Assembly (NCBI GenBank): GCA_023151115.1
Contig: JAKLJP010000017.1
Coordinates: forward strand, 1 to 64,000
Direction of reading: 5' to 3'
Length of the DNA stretch: 64,000 bases
From: Anaerolineae bacterium
GTDB taxonomy: Bacteria; Chloroflexota; Anaerolineae; 4572-78; J111
The position numbers and the translations under genes were made by a program. The notes below the pieces were generated by a model. That model was not told where the DNA came from. It saw nothing but the letters and a program-made list of their open reading frames with translations, and made no database searches. This document shows, in pieces, positions 24,412-32,732 of this stretch (its first letter is position 1; every line of letters begins with the position of its first letter).

Positions 24412-26472
24412 TTGAGAAAAAGTGGCTTCATAGCGATCTTGGCAATGCTGGTTTTAGCCGTGCTGCCCGCTGGCGCTTGGGCGCACGCTACCCTCATTCG
24501 CTCTGATCCTGCCGACAATACCGTTCTCACCGAGCTGCCATCGGAAATCCGCCTCTGGTTCAGTGAGGCTATTTCTCCCGATTTTTGCAGCGCCCAGCTT
24601 TTGGATATCAACGGCCAGCCCATAAGCGGGGGGGGCATTCGGGTTAATCCGGCTGAAAATCTACTCATTCTAACACCTCCACCGTTGCCGGAGGGTCTTT
24701 ACAGCGTCCGCTGGAAAGTTCTTTCGGAAGCCGACGGTCATTTCACCCAGGGCTTGCTCGTCTTTGGCTTGGGTGCAGGGGTAGACCTGACTAACGCGGC
24801 GGCGCTCGAAACGGAAACAACAGCCCCCCTGCCCGAGGTTTTGCTGCGCTGGCTTAATTTCACGGTTTTGCTCACGCTGGTCGGCGGGGTGGCTATGGCC
24901 TACCTAATTCTGCGGCCCACGCCGGGTAAAGACGAGGCCGCCGTCGCTGAGATGCGCGGGGCAGCGCACCGGCGGGTGATGGGGCTGGCGACAATTTGCA
25001 GCGGCCTGGCGGTTGTTACGGGCCTGGGGTTGCTGCTGTGGCAGATGGGGACGCTGGCCGGCGACTTGCCGGAAGGCGCTTCTATGGCCGGCGCAACCTG
25101 GCAGCTCCTCAGCCGGACCCGCTGGGGGCTGTTTTGGCTGTTGCGCCAGGGTATTTTGTTGGTCTTGTCAGGCGTTCTGTGCGGGTATTATCGCCAGATC
25201 GCCGGGGAGCAAGCGGAGGGCGGATCACATGCATGGCAGCAAAGATTAGGCTTGTTGGGAACCGGCTTATTGTTGCTGGCCGTATTGATTGTGCAAGGGC
25301 TGACCGGCCACGCGGCAGCCCTTGCCCTCTCCACCACGCTGGCGGTCGGCATTGACGTGCTTCACCTGTTGGCTGCCAGCCTGTGGGTGGGCGGCTTGCT
25401 GGCTTTGAGCATCGGCTTGTTACCCTTACTCCGGCGGCAGAATAAGGCCGATTTTGCCACTCTAGCCCGAGCGAGTTGGGGCCGCTTTGGCGGCTGGGCA
25501 GCCGTGAGTGTCGGGGTGCTGGTCGCCACCGGCCTATATAACACCGGGCGGCAGGTGATTTCGCTCGACGCGCTGCTGGCTACGCTATATGGGCAGGCGC
25601 TCTTGACCAAAATGGGTCTGCTGGTTGGAATTGGACTGGTGGGCTTATGTAACTCGCTGCTGTTACATCCCGGCCTGGCTGCATCCTTAGCCCGGTGGCT
25701 GGGTCGCCCGATTGGCTGGACGCCGCTGACCTTAAGGCAACTGCCCCGCTTGATCCTACTTGAAGTCAGTCTGGGCTTGTTAGCTCTGTTGGCAACAGGA
25801 ATCATTACCGCTACCCCGCCGGCCCGCAGTGCAGAGTTTGCGCTGGCGGCTGATGAGATTCCTACCGCGCTCGACCAGACCATTGACGATATGCTGGTCA
25901 CGTTTTCGACCCGGCCCAACCGGCCCGGCCAGAATGTATTCACGGTTCGAGCGGTCAGTGTTCGCCGCCCGCCCCCGGCCGAAGTCATGCGGGTTATCCT
26001 CCGCTTCATCTTTTTGGGGCAGGATATGGGGCGCACCTCCGTGGACGCGGTTGAGATCGAGCCAGGTCTTTATCAAGTGGGCGGAAACTATTTGAGTCTG
26101 GCGGGGGCCTGGCAGGTTGAGGTGGTGGTGCGGCGGCGGGGCATTGAAGACAGCGTCGCCCGCTTTAATTGGCTGGTTGCCCCGCCGGGGCCGCCCCGGC
26201 CCTTGCTTCTGTCCCGGCAGCCGTTGGAACCTGTTCTCACCATCGCTGCCGGAATCGCCGGTCTGATCCCGTTAGTGATCGCCGGAGTTTGGTTGAGCCG
26301 GAAACGTCGGGCCAAACTGACCTCTACTCAGGCTCAATCAGAGCCAACTGCCAGGGGGAATATTGATGATAAAATTGACGATGCTCGGCTTGCTGCTGGT
26401 CAGCCTCGCTCTCAGTGGTTGTGGGAGCAGTCTACGGCCAGTGTCAACCTCCAGCGTGAATATGACGCTTGA
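24412..26472 (+). CDS. copCD: CopC-CopD fusion with C-terminal FixH/YtkA-like domain
   Basis: 686 residues from the TTG at 24412, which follows AAAAGGA; starts further upstream would translate an intergenic repeat. The signal peptide ends GAWA and leaves His25 as the mature N-terminus. A CopC domain (about 25-120, HATLIRSDPADN) is followed by eight membrane helices of the CopD copper-import family (about 140-470, with GHAAAL and DVLHLLAASLWVGGL), an outside beta domain of the YtkA/FixH type (about 485-600) and a last helix (about 605-630). It probably moves copper across the membrane for the oxidases. The last 107 bp overlap the next gene, so the end of this protein may be an out-of-frame tail. 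Confidence 0.88.
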   Translation: MRKSGFIAILAMLVLAVLPAGAWAHATLIRSDPADNTVLTELPSEIRLWFSEAISPDFCSAQLLDINGQPISGGGIRVNPAENLLILTPPPLPEGLYSVRWKVLSEADGHFTQGLLVFGLGAGVDLTNAAALETETTAPLPEVLLRWLNFTVLLTLVGGVAMAYLILRPTPGKDEAAVAEMRGAAHRRVMGLATICSGLAVVTGLGLLLWQMGTLAGDLPEGASMAGATWQLLSRTRWGLFWLLRQGILLVLSGVLCGYYRQIAGEQAEGGSHAWQQRLGLLGTGLLLLAVLIVQGLTGHAAALALSTTLAVGIDVLHLLAASLWVGGLLALSIGLLPLLRRQNKADFATLARASWGRFGGWAAVSVGVLVATGLYNTGRQVISLDALLATLYGQALLTKMGLLVGIGLVGLCNSLLLHPGLAASLARWLGRPIGWTPLTLRQLPRLILLEVSLGLLALLATGIITATPPARSAEFALAADEIPTALDQTIDDMLVTFSTRPNRPGQNVFTVRAVSVRRPPPAEVMRVILRFIFLGQDMGRTSVDAVEIEPGLYQVGGNYLSLAGAWQVEVVVRRRGIEDSVARFNWLVAPPGPPRPLLLSRQPLEPVLTIAAGIAGLIPLVIAGVWLSRKRRAKLTSTQAQSEPTARGNIDDKIDDARLAAGQPRSQWLWEQSTASVNLQREYDA

Positions 26473-27145
26473 AATTGAGCCAAATTCACCCGGCGTGGGG
26501 CCCAGCCATTTGACCGTCACGTTAACCGATCCTGCCGGCCAGCCCGTTGAAGGCGCTGCTGTGCAAATTGAGGGCGCGATGAGCCACGCCGGGATGTCGC
26601 CTCGTTGGGCTAAGGCCAGGCCGGCCGCCAACGGCCGCTATGAAGCCCCCTTTGTCTGGAGCATGGGCGGCGATTGGACCGTAACCGTAACCGCCAGCCT
26701 GCCCGACGGCCAACAACTCGCCCGCCAATTCCCGCTGACGGTGGCCGGCGAAATGGTAATGGAAGAGCACCCCACTCAGAACCGGCTGCCTAACGATGGT
26801 GCGGTCGTTTGGCTGGTTTCTCCCCAGGCCGGAGAGACCTTTGAGGTGGGACGCGAAATCAAGGTCGAAATTGAAACCGAACAATTCAAGCTGGGCGAGG
26901 CGGGCAACCATTGGCACGTCTATGTGGATGGGCGGTCGCCGCAAATGATTATGGGCCGGATGACCGAAACATTGCTGCGTAATCTTGAACCGGGCCGGCA
27001 CGAAATCTCGGTCTATCTATCGCGGGACGGCCATCAAGACTTGGCCGAGGGCGATACGGTGACGATTACCGTCATTGATCCGGCCGCAGCCGCCAACGTC
27101 AACGCCGGGTTGGACGAACCCCACCCTCACCATGCCGGCGAATAG
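26366..27145 (+). CDS. Lipoprotein with FixH/YtkA-like domain and His-rich tail
   Basis: 259 residues from the ATG at 26366 (AGGGGGA precedes). Signal peptide with lipobox LALSGC. A YtkA/FixH-type beta domain (about 33-130; VTLTDPAGQPVEGAAVQIEG, AMSHAGMSP) is followed by a second beta domain (about 140-240; ISVYLSRDGHQ) and a HPHHAGE C-terminus. Domains of this type occur with copper-handling and cytochrome-oxidase assembly genes. It starts 107 bp before the end of the CopC-CopD gene, an unusually long overlap for a coupled pair. Confidence 0.8.
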   Translation: MIKLTMLGLLLVSLALSGCGSSLRPVSTSSVNMTLEIEPNSPGVGPSHLTVTLTDPAGQPVEGAAVQIEGAMSHAGMSPRWAKARPAANGRYEAPFVWSMGGDWTVTVTASLPDGQQLARQFPLTVAGEMVMEEHPTQNRLPNDGAVVWLVSPQAGETFEVGREIKVEIETEQFKLGEAGNHWHVYVDGRSPQMIMGRMTETLLRNLEPGRHEISVYLSRDGHQDLAEGDTVTITVIDPAAAANVNAGLDEPHPHHAGE

Positions 27146-27166
27146 CGACCCGTAGTAGGCGAGTGA

Positions 27167-28726
27167 ATGACGACACGCTTCTTGAGCAGAACCTTAATAG
27201 TATTGACCCTGCTGGGTTCTTTTTTCCTGGTTTGGCCGGCCTCGCCGGTCCGATTTAACTTTTTGGCCGGGCCGGTTCGAGCCGCCCCCCCGGTAGCCGG
27301 CAAAGGGCAAGCGAAGATTGCGCCCGAAGTGCAGGCTGCGCTCAACTCGTTGCAGGCCGGGGAGATGCTGAGCGTCATTGTTACGTTCAAAGATCAGGCC
27401 AATCTGAACCAGTTAGCCGGCGCTCCGCCCCGATTTGATCGGGCTGCCCGACTTAAGCATGTCATTGAGCAGTTGCAAGCCAAAGCCAATGCCGGTCAGC
27501 GGGCGGTCAAAACTCTACTGACTCGCCGCCAAGCCAGGCGAGAGGTCGGCGAAATAACTTTTTTTTGGATTTTTAACGGCTTGGCCGTGACGGCTACGCC
27601 GGCGGTAATCCAGGAACTGGCGGTGCAGCCTGAGGTGCTCAGCATCACGCCGAATGAAATTATCCAGGGGCCGCCACTGCCGCCCGCAGAGCAGGGAGAG
27701 CTGGGTATCCTGGCCACCGAACCGAACCTGAGCCTGATCAATGTCCCGGCGTTGTGGGATATGGGGTATAAAGGGCAGGGAGTTGTGGTGGCTAATCTGG
27801 ATACCGGGGTAGATGGCAGTCACCCTAACCTGGCCCCCAAGTGGCGAGGCGGAACAAATAGCTGGTTTGACGCCTTTCCCTCGGATGGAAATCCCAGCAC
27901 GCCCGTTGACATTGCCGGTTCCAGCAGTGGACACGGCACCCAGACCATGGGCATTATGGTGGGCGGGCAGGATAATTTTAGCAATACGTTTGGCATTGCC
28001 CCGGAAGCCAAGTGGATCGCGGCGAAGGTTTTTAGGAATAACGGCAGCGGCACCACCGCCGGTTTCCACGCCGCTTTCCAATGGCTGCTTGACCCTGACG
28101 GCAACCCGGCCACGCCGGATGCGCCCGATGTGGTCAATAACTCGTGGACCTTTGGCAACCCTAACAGTTGCAACCTGGCCTTTCAAGCCGATTTGCAGGC
28201 GCTGCGGGCGGCCGGCATCCTGCCCATCTTCGCCGCCGGTAATGGCGGCCCCAACGCTTCGACCAGTTACAGTCCGGCCAACTATCCCGAAGCTTTGTCG
28301 GTGGGCAATATTAGTAATAGTAATATTATTTATTCCGGTATCGGCGGTTTTGGCGGCAGCAGCCGAGGCCCTCGCCCAACCTCATCTTCGGGCTGTAGTA
28401 CAGGAACCGTTTTCCCAGATGTAGTTGCGCCGGGGGTTAACATTCGGACCACCAACCGCTTTAGCTCGTACACCAATGCCACCCCCGGTACTTCTTTCGC
28501 TGCGCCTCATGTCGCCGGAGCATTGGCTCTGCTTTTGGATGCTTTCCCCAATTTGACGGTAGACGAGCAAGAAGCCTGTCTCGTCAATTTGGCTGTCAAT
28601 TTGGGGGCAGCCGGACCTGATGATACCTATGGACATGGCCGGATTGATACCCTGGCAGTCTACCAGGCCATTTTGTCGGGGGGCTGTTATCGTATCCATT
28701 TGCCTTTGCTCATGCGTGACAACTAG
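27167..28726 (+). CDS. Secreted subtilisin-like serine protease (S8) with I9-like propeptide
   Basis: 519 residues. A signal peptide (about 5-36) is followed by an inhibitor-I9-like propeptide (MLSVIVTFKDQANL, about 65-78) and the S8 catalytic domain. The catalytic triad is visible: D212 in NLDTGVDGSHP, H256 in SGHGTQTMG and S443 in GTSFAAPHVAGAL; the oxyanion Asn probably lies in FAAGNGG. It ends IHLPLLMRDN, like the short LPxxxK/R tail of the 23435 protein. It probably matures or degrades surface proteins of this cluster. Confidence 0.93.
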   Translation: MTTRFLSRTLIVLTLLGSFFLVWPASPVRFNFLAGPVRAAPPVAGKGQAKIAPEVQAALNSLQAGEMLSVIVTFKDQANLNQLAGAPPRFDRAARLKHVIEQLQAKANAGQRAVKTLLTRRQARREVGEITFFWIFNGLAVTATPAVIQELAVQPEVLSITPNEIIQGPPLPPAEQGELGILATEPNLSLINVPALWDMGYKGQGVVVANLDTGVDGSHPNLAPKWRGGTNSWFDAFPSDGNPSTPVDIAGSSSGHGTQTMGIMVGGQDNFSNTFGIAPEAKWIAAKVFRNNGSGTTAGFHAAFQWLLDPDGNPATPDAPDVVNNSWTFGNPNSCNLAFQADLQALRAAGILPIFAAGNGGPNASTSYSPANYPEALSVGNISNSNIIYSGIGGFGGSSRGPRPTSSSGCSTGTVFPDVVAPGVNIRTTNRFSSYTNATPGTSFAAPHVAGALALLLDAFPNLTVDEQEACLVNLAVNLGAAGPDDTYGHGRIDTLAVYQAILSGGCYRIHLPLLMRDN

Positions 28727-28806
28727 ATGTCATTGCGAGGCCCTTAGGCCAAAGCAATCCCCCGCTCCGGGTAGGGGACTGCTTCGCCTTCGACTCGCAG
28801 TGACAT
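28727..28806. repeat. Family B palindromic repeat
   Basis: ATGTCATTGCGAGGCCC and CGACTCGCAGTGACAT bracket GCAATCCCC and GGGGACTGC. It begins directly at the stop codon of the protease gene and separates it from the next lipoprotein gene. Confidence 0.88.
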
Positions 28807-28834
28807 AAACCAAGCTATTTTTAGGAGTGTCGAG

Positions 28835-29905
28835 ATGCTGAAACAATTTATATCTTACCGTGATAAGCTTTCTCCGGTTATGCTGCTTGTATTGGGGCTG
28901 GGTCTGATTTCGCTGGCCTGTTCGCTGGGCAGTGAACAGGCAGCCAAGCCACTGCGGATCAAAAACAGCCTGGCTACTTTGACTCCTACGGCTGCCGTCT
29001 CACAGGCCGAGGCTCCGGTTGAGGCCGCGCCTCAACCGGCTGAAGCTTCCCTCAACCAACAACCTGCCCCAGCCGAGGCTGTTCAAATAGCTCGTCTACC
29101 CACTCTGACTCCTACCCCGCTCTCTCAGCCGGCCAGTGTTGCGTTTGCTGCTCCAACGCAGCCAGCAGCCAATCCCGGAACTGCTGTAGACCCAAGCCCC
29201 ACGCCGACGGAGTGGGTGTTCTCGGAAGCGACAGCCACCCCGGCCACCCCTGGCGCTACTCCGCCTCCAGCGGCGGGACCACTGCCCACCCTGCCCCCAC
29301 CGGCCGATCCCACCAAAACGCCAAAGTCGAAGGTAGCGGGTTGGTCTTTCCGCGGCGTCCAGACCTGGCATCAGCAGGATAGTATGTTGGTCATTGGCGA
29401 AATTATCAACAATACCGGCAAACCCCAACAGGCTGTGGATATTACCGGTACTTTTTACGATGACAAAGATCAGGTTATAAAAAACGAATTGGATATCTTG
29501 AGCCATGTGGCCGTGGATGTTGTTCCGGTTGGGGCGCATATACCTTTTGAGTTGGTCATCGAAAGCAGCCAGCCTGTTTACCGTCTCGATCTACTGGCTC
29601 TCTCGGAACCGGCCGATAATCCACCCCGCCAGGATTTTCAATTTGCCAATATCAGCCAACAACAGAACGAGTCAAACCTCTATTGCCTGGAGGGTCAAAT
29701 TCAAAATATCGGTTCACCTCTGGCAGATTATCTGATTGTCGTCGCGATTGGTTATAATGCTCAGGGCAATGTGGTTAGTTTTGGCGAATATTCTCCGCCT
29801 TCACCCGGTGTGATCGTGGGCGACCAGGCTTCGCCTTTTGAAATGTGTCTTGACCCGCTCGACCAACAAATTGCCCGCCACGAGATCAGAGCTTTGGGGT
29901 ATTAA
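28835..29905 (+). CDS. Lipoprotein with Pro/Thr linker and FxLYD-type domains
   Basis: 356 residues; TTAGGAGTG precedes the ATG. The lipobox LISLAC gives a lipidated Cys at about 29. A long Pro/Ala/Thr linker (about 45-165) leads to an FxLYD-like domain (about 167-260; MLVIGEIINNTGKPQQ, then DITGTFYDD) and a second, similar unit (about 268-350; LEGQIQNIGSPLADYLIVV). FxLYD domains are small beta domains of surface lipoproteins with unknown ligands. It should sit on the outer face of the membrane, its linker reaching through the wall. Confidence 0.8.
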   Translation: MLKQFISYRDKLSPVMLLVLGLGLISLACSLGSEQAAKPLRIKNSLATLTPTAAVSQAEAPVEAAPQPAEASLNQQPAPAEAVQIARLPTLTPTPLSQPASVAFAAPTQPAANPGTAVDPSPTPTEWVFSEATATPATPGATPPPAAGPLPTLPPPADPTKTPKSKVAGWSFRGVQTWHQQDSMLVIGEIINNTGKPQQAVDITGTFYDDKDQVIKNELDILSHVAVDVVPVGAHIPFELVIESSQPVYRLDLLALSEPADNPPRQDFQFANISQQQNESNLYCLEGQIQNIGSPLADYLIVVAIGYNAQGNVVSFGEYSPPSPGVIVGDQASPFEMCLDPLDQQIARHEIRALGY

Positions 29906-29980
29906 GCGCCTGAATTTTAAGGTAGACTAAAGAATTTTGCGTAACTTTTGCCAAATTTTTACGACTGTGTAGTTGCAGCC

Positions 29981-30045
29981 CATGTTATTGCGAGGGACGT
30001 TTTTCTCGCAACAGGGGGATTGCTTCACTTCGCTCGCCATGACAC
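29981..30045. repeat. Family B repeat, shortened copy
   Basis: CATGTTATTGCGAGGG and CTCGCCATGACAC are the ends. It is followed by the inverted-repeat element at 30071. Together they fill most of the 314-bp gap 29906-30219, which holds no gene. Confidence 0.75.
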
Positions 30046-30070
30046 CCGAGCAGCTACACAACTACAACTT

Positions 30071-30161
30071 AGAGCCTATCCGAAAAACAGCAGGTTGGCA
30101 TCCCAATGCCAACCGGTGACGCATAGGGATGCATCACTACGGGGTTATTCGGATAGGCTCT
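30071..30161. mobile_element. MITE-like element with 14-bp terminal inverted repeats
   Basis: Arms AGAGCCTATCCGAA (30071-30084) and TTCGGATAGGCTCT (30148-30161) are perfectly complementary. Inside is a second hairpin, GGTTGGCAT with ATGCCAACC (about 30092-30113). No open frame is present. Size and terminal repeats suit a non-autonomous transposable element, but no transposase or clear target-site duplication is visible. Confidence 0.65.
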
Positions 30162-30200
30162 TAAGTGGCGACAAATAGGCGCACAATCAAACCCAATTAT

Positions 30201-30220
30201 GGGGGAGGGGAGGGGAAGGG
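30201..30220 (+). other. G-rich tract overlapping the start of the LPETG gene
   Basis: Positions 30201-30220 contain four G-runs (5, 4, 4 and 3) separated by one or two A. The tract includes the probable Shine-Dalgarno bases and reaches the GTG start. A G-quadruplex in the mRNA would cover the start site. Confidence 0.55.
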
Positions 30221-32268
30221 TGATTGTCGGGCGACTATTTTGGGTTCTATTATCTGTTTTGCTGGTTGTTACTGGTACCAGTATTCTGACGGTTAAATTT
30301 GTAGAGGCTCAACAGCCTACGGATGAGGCGGGAAGCTTAACAACAACGCCAGAGCCAACGGCAACACCGGCGCCGTCTGAAAACGGCGACCCATCTGCGC
30401 TGCCCGAAGCTTCGGCTACCCCAACCCTTCCACCAGCAGCCGACACCCCATCTCCCACGCCAGTTCCAACGGCTACAGAGGTATTGGCCTTGACCGGCCT
30501 GGGTTGGTTCGAAGAAAGTGATTCGCCGGCGCCCGCGGCAGATGTCTCGATTTTAGCCTTAAGTCCCATAGATTGTGCCGTTTTGCCGGCCCCCGTTGTT
30601 GGCTTCGAGGTTTCCAGAGGGCAAAACCCTGACGACATATCCGATTTTATCAATGATTTGACCGCCAACGGCTTCAACGTGGGTTCGGTTGACATCAGCG
30701 GGGGCGTCAACCCGCCGCCTTGTGTTGACGTGCTCATTGTGTACGGTTTGAGTCAAAATAGGGCTATTGCTTCACCCTACACCCCGGCTGAGGGCGCGCT
30801 GCTCCAAGCCTGGGCAGCGAGCGGTCACGGCCTGATGTTGTCTGGCGATTGGGGGAACTTCCGCGCTGGGACAGATGCGCTATTTCAGACTTACGGTTAC
30901 ACCCAACAGGGTCCAAATCCGGTTACGGATGTTACCGATTTCGATGCACCCGCGCCCCCACCGCCTAATGCCTGGGTCATCTATCAAACCGACAACTTTG
31001 CCGGCCATCCTATCCTCAACGGTGTTACCTCGCTGGAATTACTGGCCGGCTCCTGGTTGTCTTCTGCCACCGACGCTATTATCACCACCGATGCGGATGC
31101 AGTCCCCGCCAATGCCCCTGTTATGGCTGCTTTTGCCGCAGGGGCCGGCTGTGTGACTCTCGTCACCGATAGTAATTGGGTGGGGGTCGCCGGAGGCGGT
31201 TATTTTAAGCAGAATAATGCCACCGTTGCCCGTCAGGCCATCCAATGGCTGAATGGTTGTACTAACTTGAAACTATCAAAGGTGGCTGCGCCCAACCCGG
31301 TTCAGGCCGGCGGCCTGCTGACCTTTACCCTGACCGCCATCAATGATTCGGTCGCTGCCGTAAACAATACGATTATTACCGATACTGTCCCACTAAGTAC
31401 CAGTTTTATTAGCGCCGCCGGGCCGTTCAGTGGACCTGATGCCAATGGGGTAGTTACCTGGTCATTGGGCGTCCTAAACCCCAACACCTCCGCTTCAGTC
31501 ACCATGCTGGTGCAAGTAGATGGTCAAACGCCGCCTGGCGCGATTATCGCCAATACAGCCTGGATAACCAGCAGTCAAGGGTTGAGCGATACGGCCACAA
31601 CTCTTACCCCGGTCAATCTCCCGGTAGTAGACCCACAGGTGGTCAAAGCTGTTAATAAAAACCAGGCTCAAACAGGGGAAGTGGTTACCTTTACCCTGAC
31701 CGTATCGCAAACGGCGCAGAGTAACAGCAATGCTACCAATGTCCAGGTAGTTGATGCTTTGCCCAATGAAGTAGACCTTATCGGCAGCCCGGAGGTTAAT
31801 GCTGGGTTTACCCAGGTAATCGGTCGAGTTGTCACCTGGACGATCCCGGTGCTGGCTCCGGCGGATGTGCGGCTCATGACCTTACGGGTTCAGGTTAATA
31901 ACAGCAGCCCGCCGCCGCTGACTGTGCGCAACCAGGCTACGCTTAGATTTGACCAGGGAGCGGATCGCCTGTCCAATCTGGTCGAGCTTTTTGTGCCGGC
32001 TTCAGCTCCACCCTCCCTACCGCCTGATGACAATGATAATAATAACAATGACAATGACAACGAATCAGAACCAGCGGCCACAGCCACGCCTGTGCCGGCT
32101 ACACCCATTGCCATAGCTCAACTAGCAGCGCCAGCTGTGTTACCGGTGACGCTCTTGCCTGAAACTGGCAACTGGGCAGTCGAGCTACCCTTACGCTGGA
32201 TAAGTTTAGGCCTGGCTCTCTTGTTAGCCGGAGTCATCGGAATGGTGCTTAAATTTAGGCTGCGGTAA
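30220..32268 (+). CDS. LPETG-anchored surface protein with DUF11 repeats
   Basis: 682 residues if started at GTG 30220; an ATG at 30199 would put the purine-rich ribosome-binding tract inside the gene. A signal peptide (about 3-30) precedes a Pro/Thr linker, an alpha/beta region (about 115-345; VLIVYGLSQN, GLMLSGDWGNF) that resembles a DUF4350/glutamine-amidotransferase-like fold, two DUF11 repeats (about 350-460 and 468-590), an Asp/Asn-rich stretch, then LPETG (646-650), a membrane helix and a KFRLR tail. This is a full sortase signal. No sortase gene lies in this window. Confidence 0.82.
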   Translation: MIVGRLFWVLLSVLLVVTGTSILTVKFVEAQQPTDEAGSLTTTPEPTATPAPSENGDPSALPEASATPTLPPAADTPSPTPVPTATEVLALTGLGWFEESDSPAPAADVSILALSPIDCAVLPAPVVGFEVSRGQNPDDISDFINDLTANGFNVGSVDISGGVNPPPCVDVLIVYGLSQNRAIASPYTPAEGALLQAWAASGHGLMLSGDWGNFRAGTDALFQTYGYTQQGPNPVTDVTDFDAPAPPPPNAWVIYQTDNFAGHPILNGVTSLELLAGSWLSSATDAIITTDADAVPANAPVMAAFAAGAGCVTLVTDSNWVGVAGGGYFKQNNATVARQAIQWLNGCTNLKLSKVAAPNPVQAGGLLTFTLTAINDSVAAVNNTIITDTVPLSTSFISAAGPFSGPDANGVVTWSLGVLNPNTSASVTMLVQVDGQTPPGAIIANTAWITSSQGLSDTATTLTPVNLPVVDPQVVKAVNKNQAQTGEVVTFTLTVSQTAQSNSNATNVQVVDALPNEVDLIGSPEVNAGFTQVIGRVVTWTIPVLAPADVRLMTLRVQVNNSSPPPLTVRNQATLRFDQGADRLSNLVELFVPASAPPSLPPDDNDNNNNDNDNESEPAATATPVPATPIAIAQLAAPAVLPVTLLPETGNWAVELPLRWISLGLALLLAGVIGMVLKFRLR

Positions 32269-32342
32269 AACTACTATTCCTGCTCGTCAAATTTAGAACC
32301 TCTCTTTGGGGAATGGCTGTGACGAGTTCAAAGAAGGACATT

Positions 32343-32732
32343 ATGGCAGATCAAAAACCTGTGTACATCACTTTAGTTTGGCAAGAGCAGGGACCTCAAG
32401 AAGTTGCTGGTTATCGGTTGTGGCGCCAAGAGCGAAAGGTGTATGCTTCAAGCGAATATCCGGGACAACTACCTTGTAGTAATCCTCATTGCAAAAATGG
32501 TGGCTTCAATATTGGCGACAGAATCGCGGTGTTGCTCGCTTCGGGCCAGAATAGTGAGCAAAACTCCCTGATTTGTCATAACGCCATTCATCCAGATCGG
32601 ACTAAACGCTGCCTGCATGTCATTGCCTACACCCTTACCTGTGTTCGCCCTTACCAACGAGATGATGGTAGCCATCGTCGTCAGTCGCAAAAAAAAACCT
32701 TGTTATCCCCATTTAGGAAAATTGACAATTAG
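32343..32732 (+). CDS. Small Cys-containing protein of unknown function
   Basis: 129 residues from the ATG at 32343 (GAAGGAC precedes; an in-frame ATG at 32313 has no clear site). Visible features are CSNPHCKNGGF (about 45-55), an ICHN, a RCLHVIAYTLTCVRPY segment and no membrane helix. Five Cys and several His could form a zinc or iron-sulfur site. I do not recognise it. It converges with the RecA-like gene and the two stop regions overlap by 4 bp. Confidence 0.6.
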   Translation: MADQKPVYITLVWQEQGPQEVAGYRLWRQERKVYASSEYPGQLPCSNPHCKNGGFNIGDRIAVLLASGQNSEQNSLICHNAIHPDRTKRCLHVIAYTLTCVRPYQRDDGSHRRQSQKKTLLSPFRKIDN

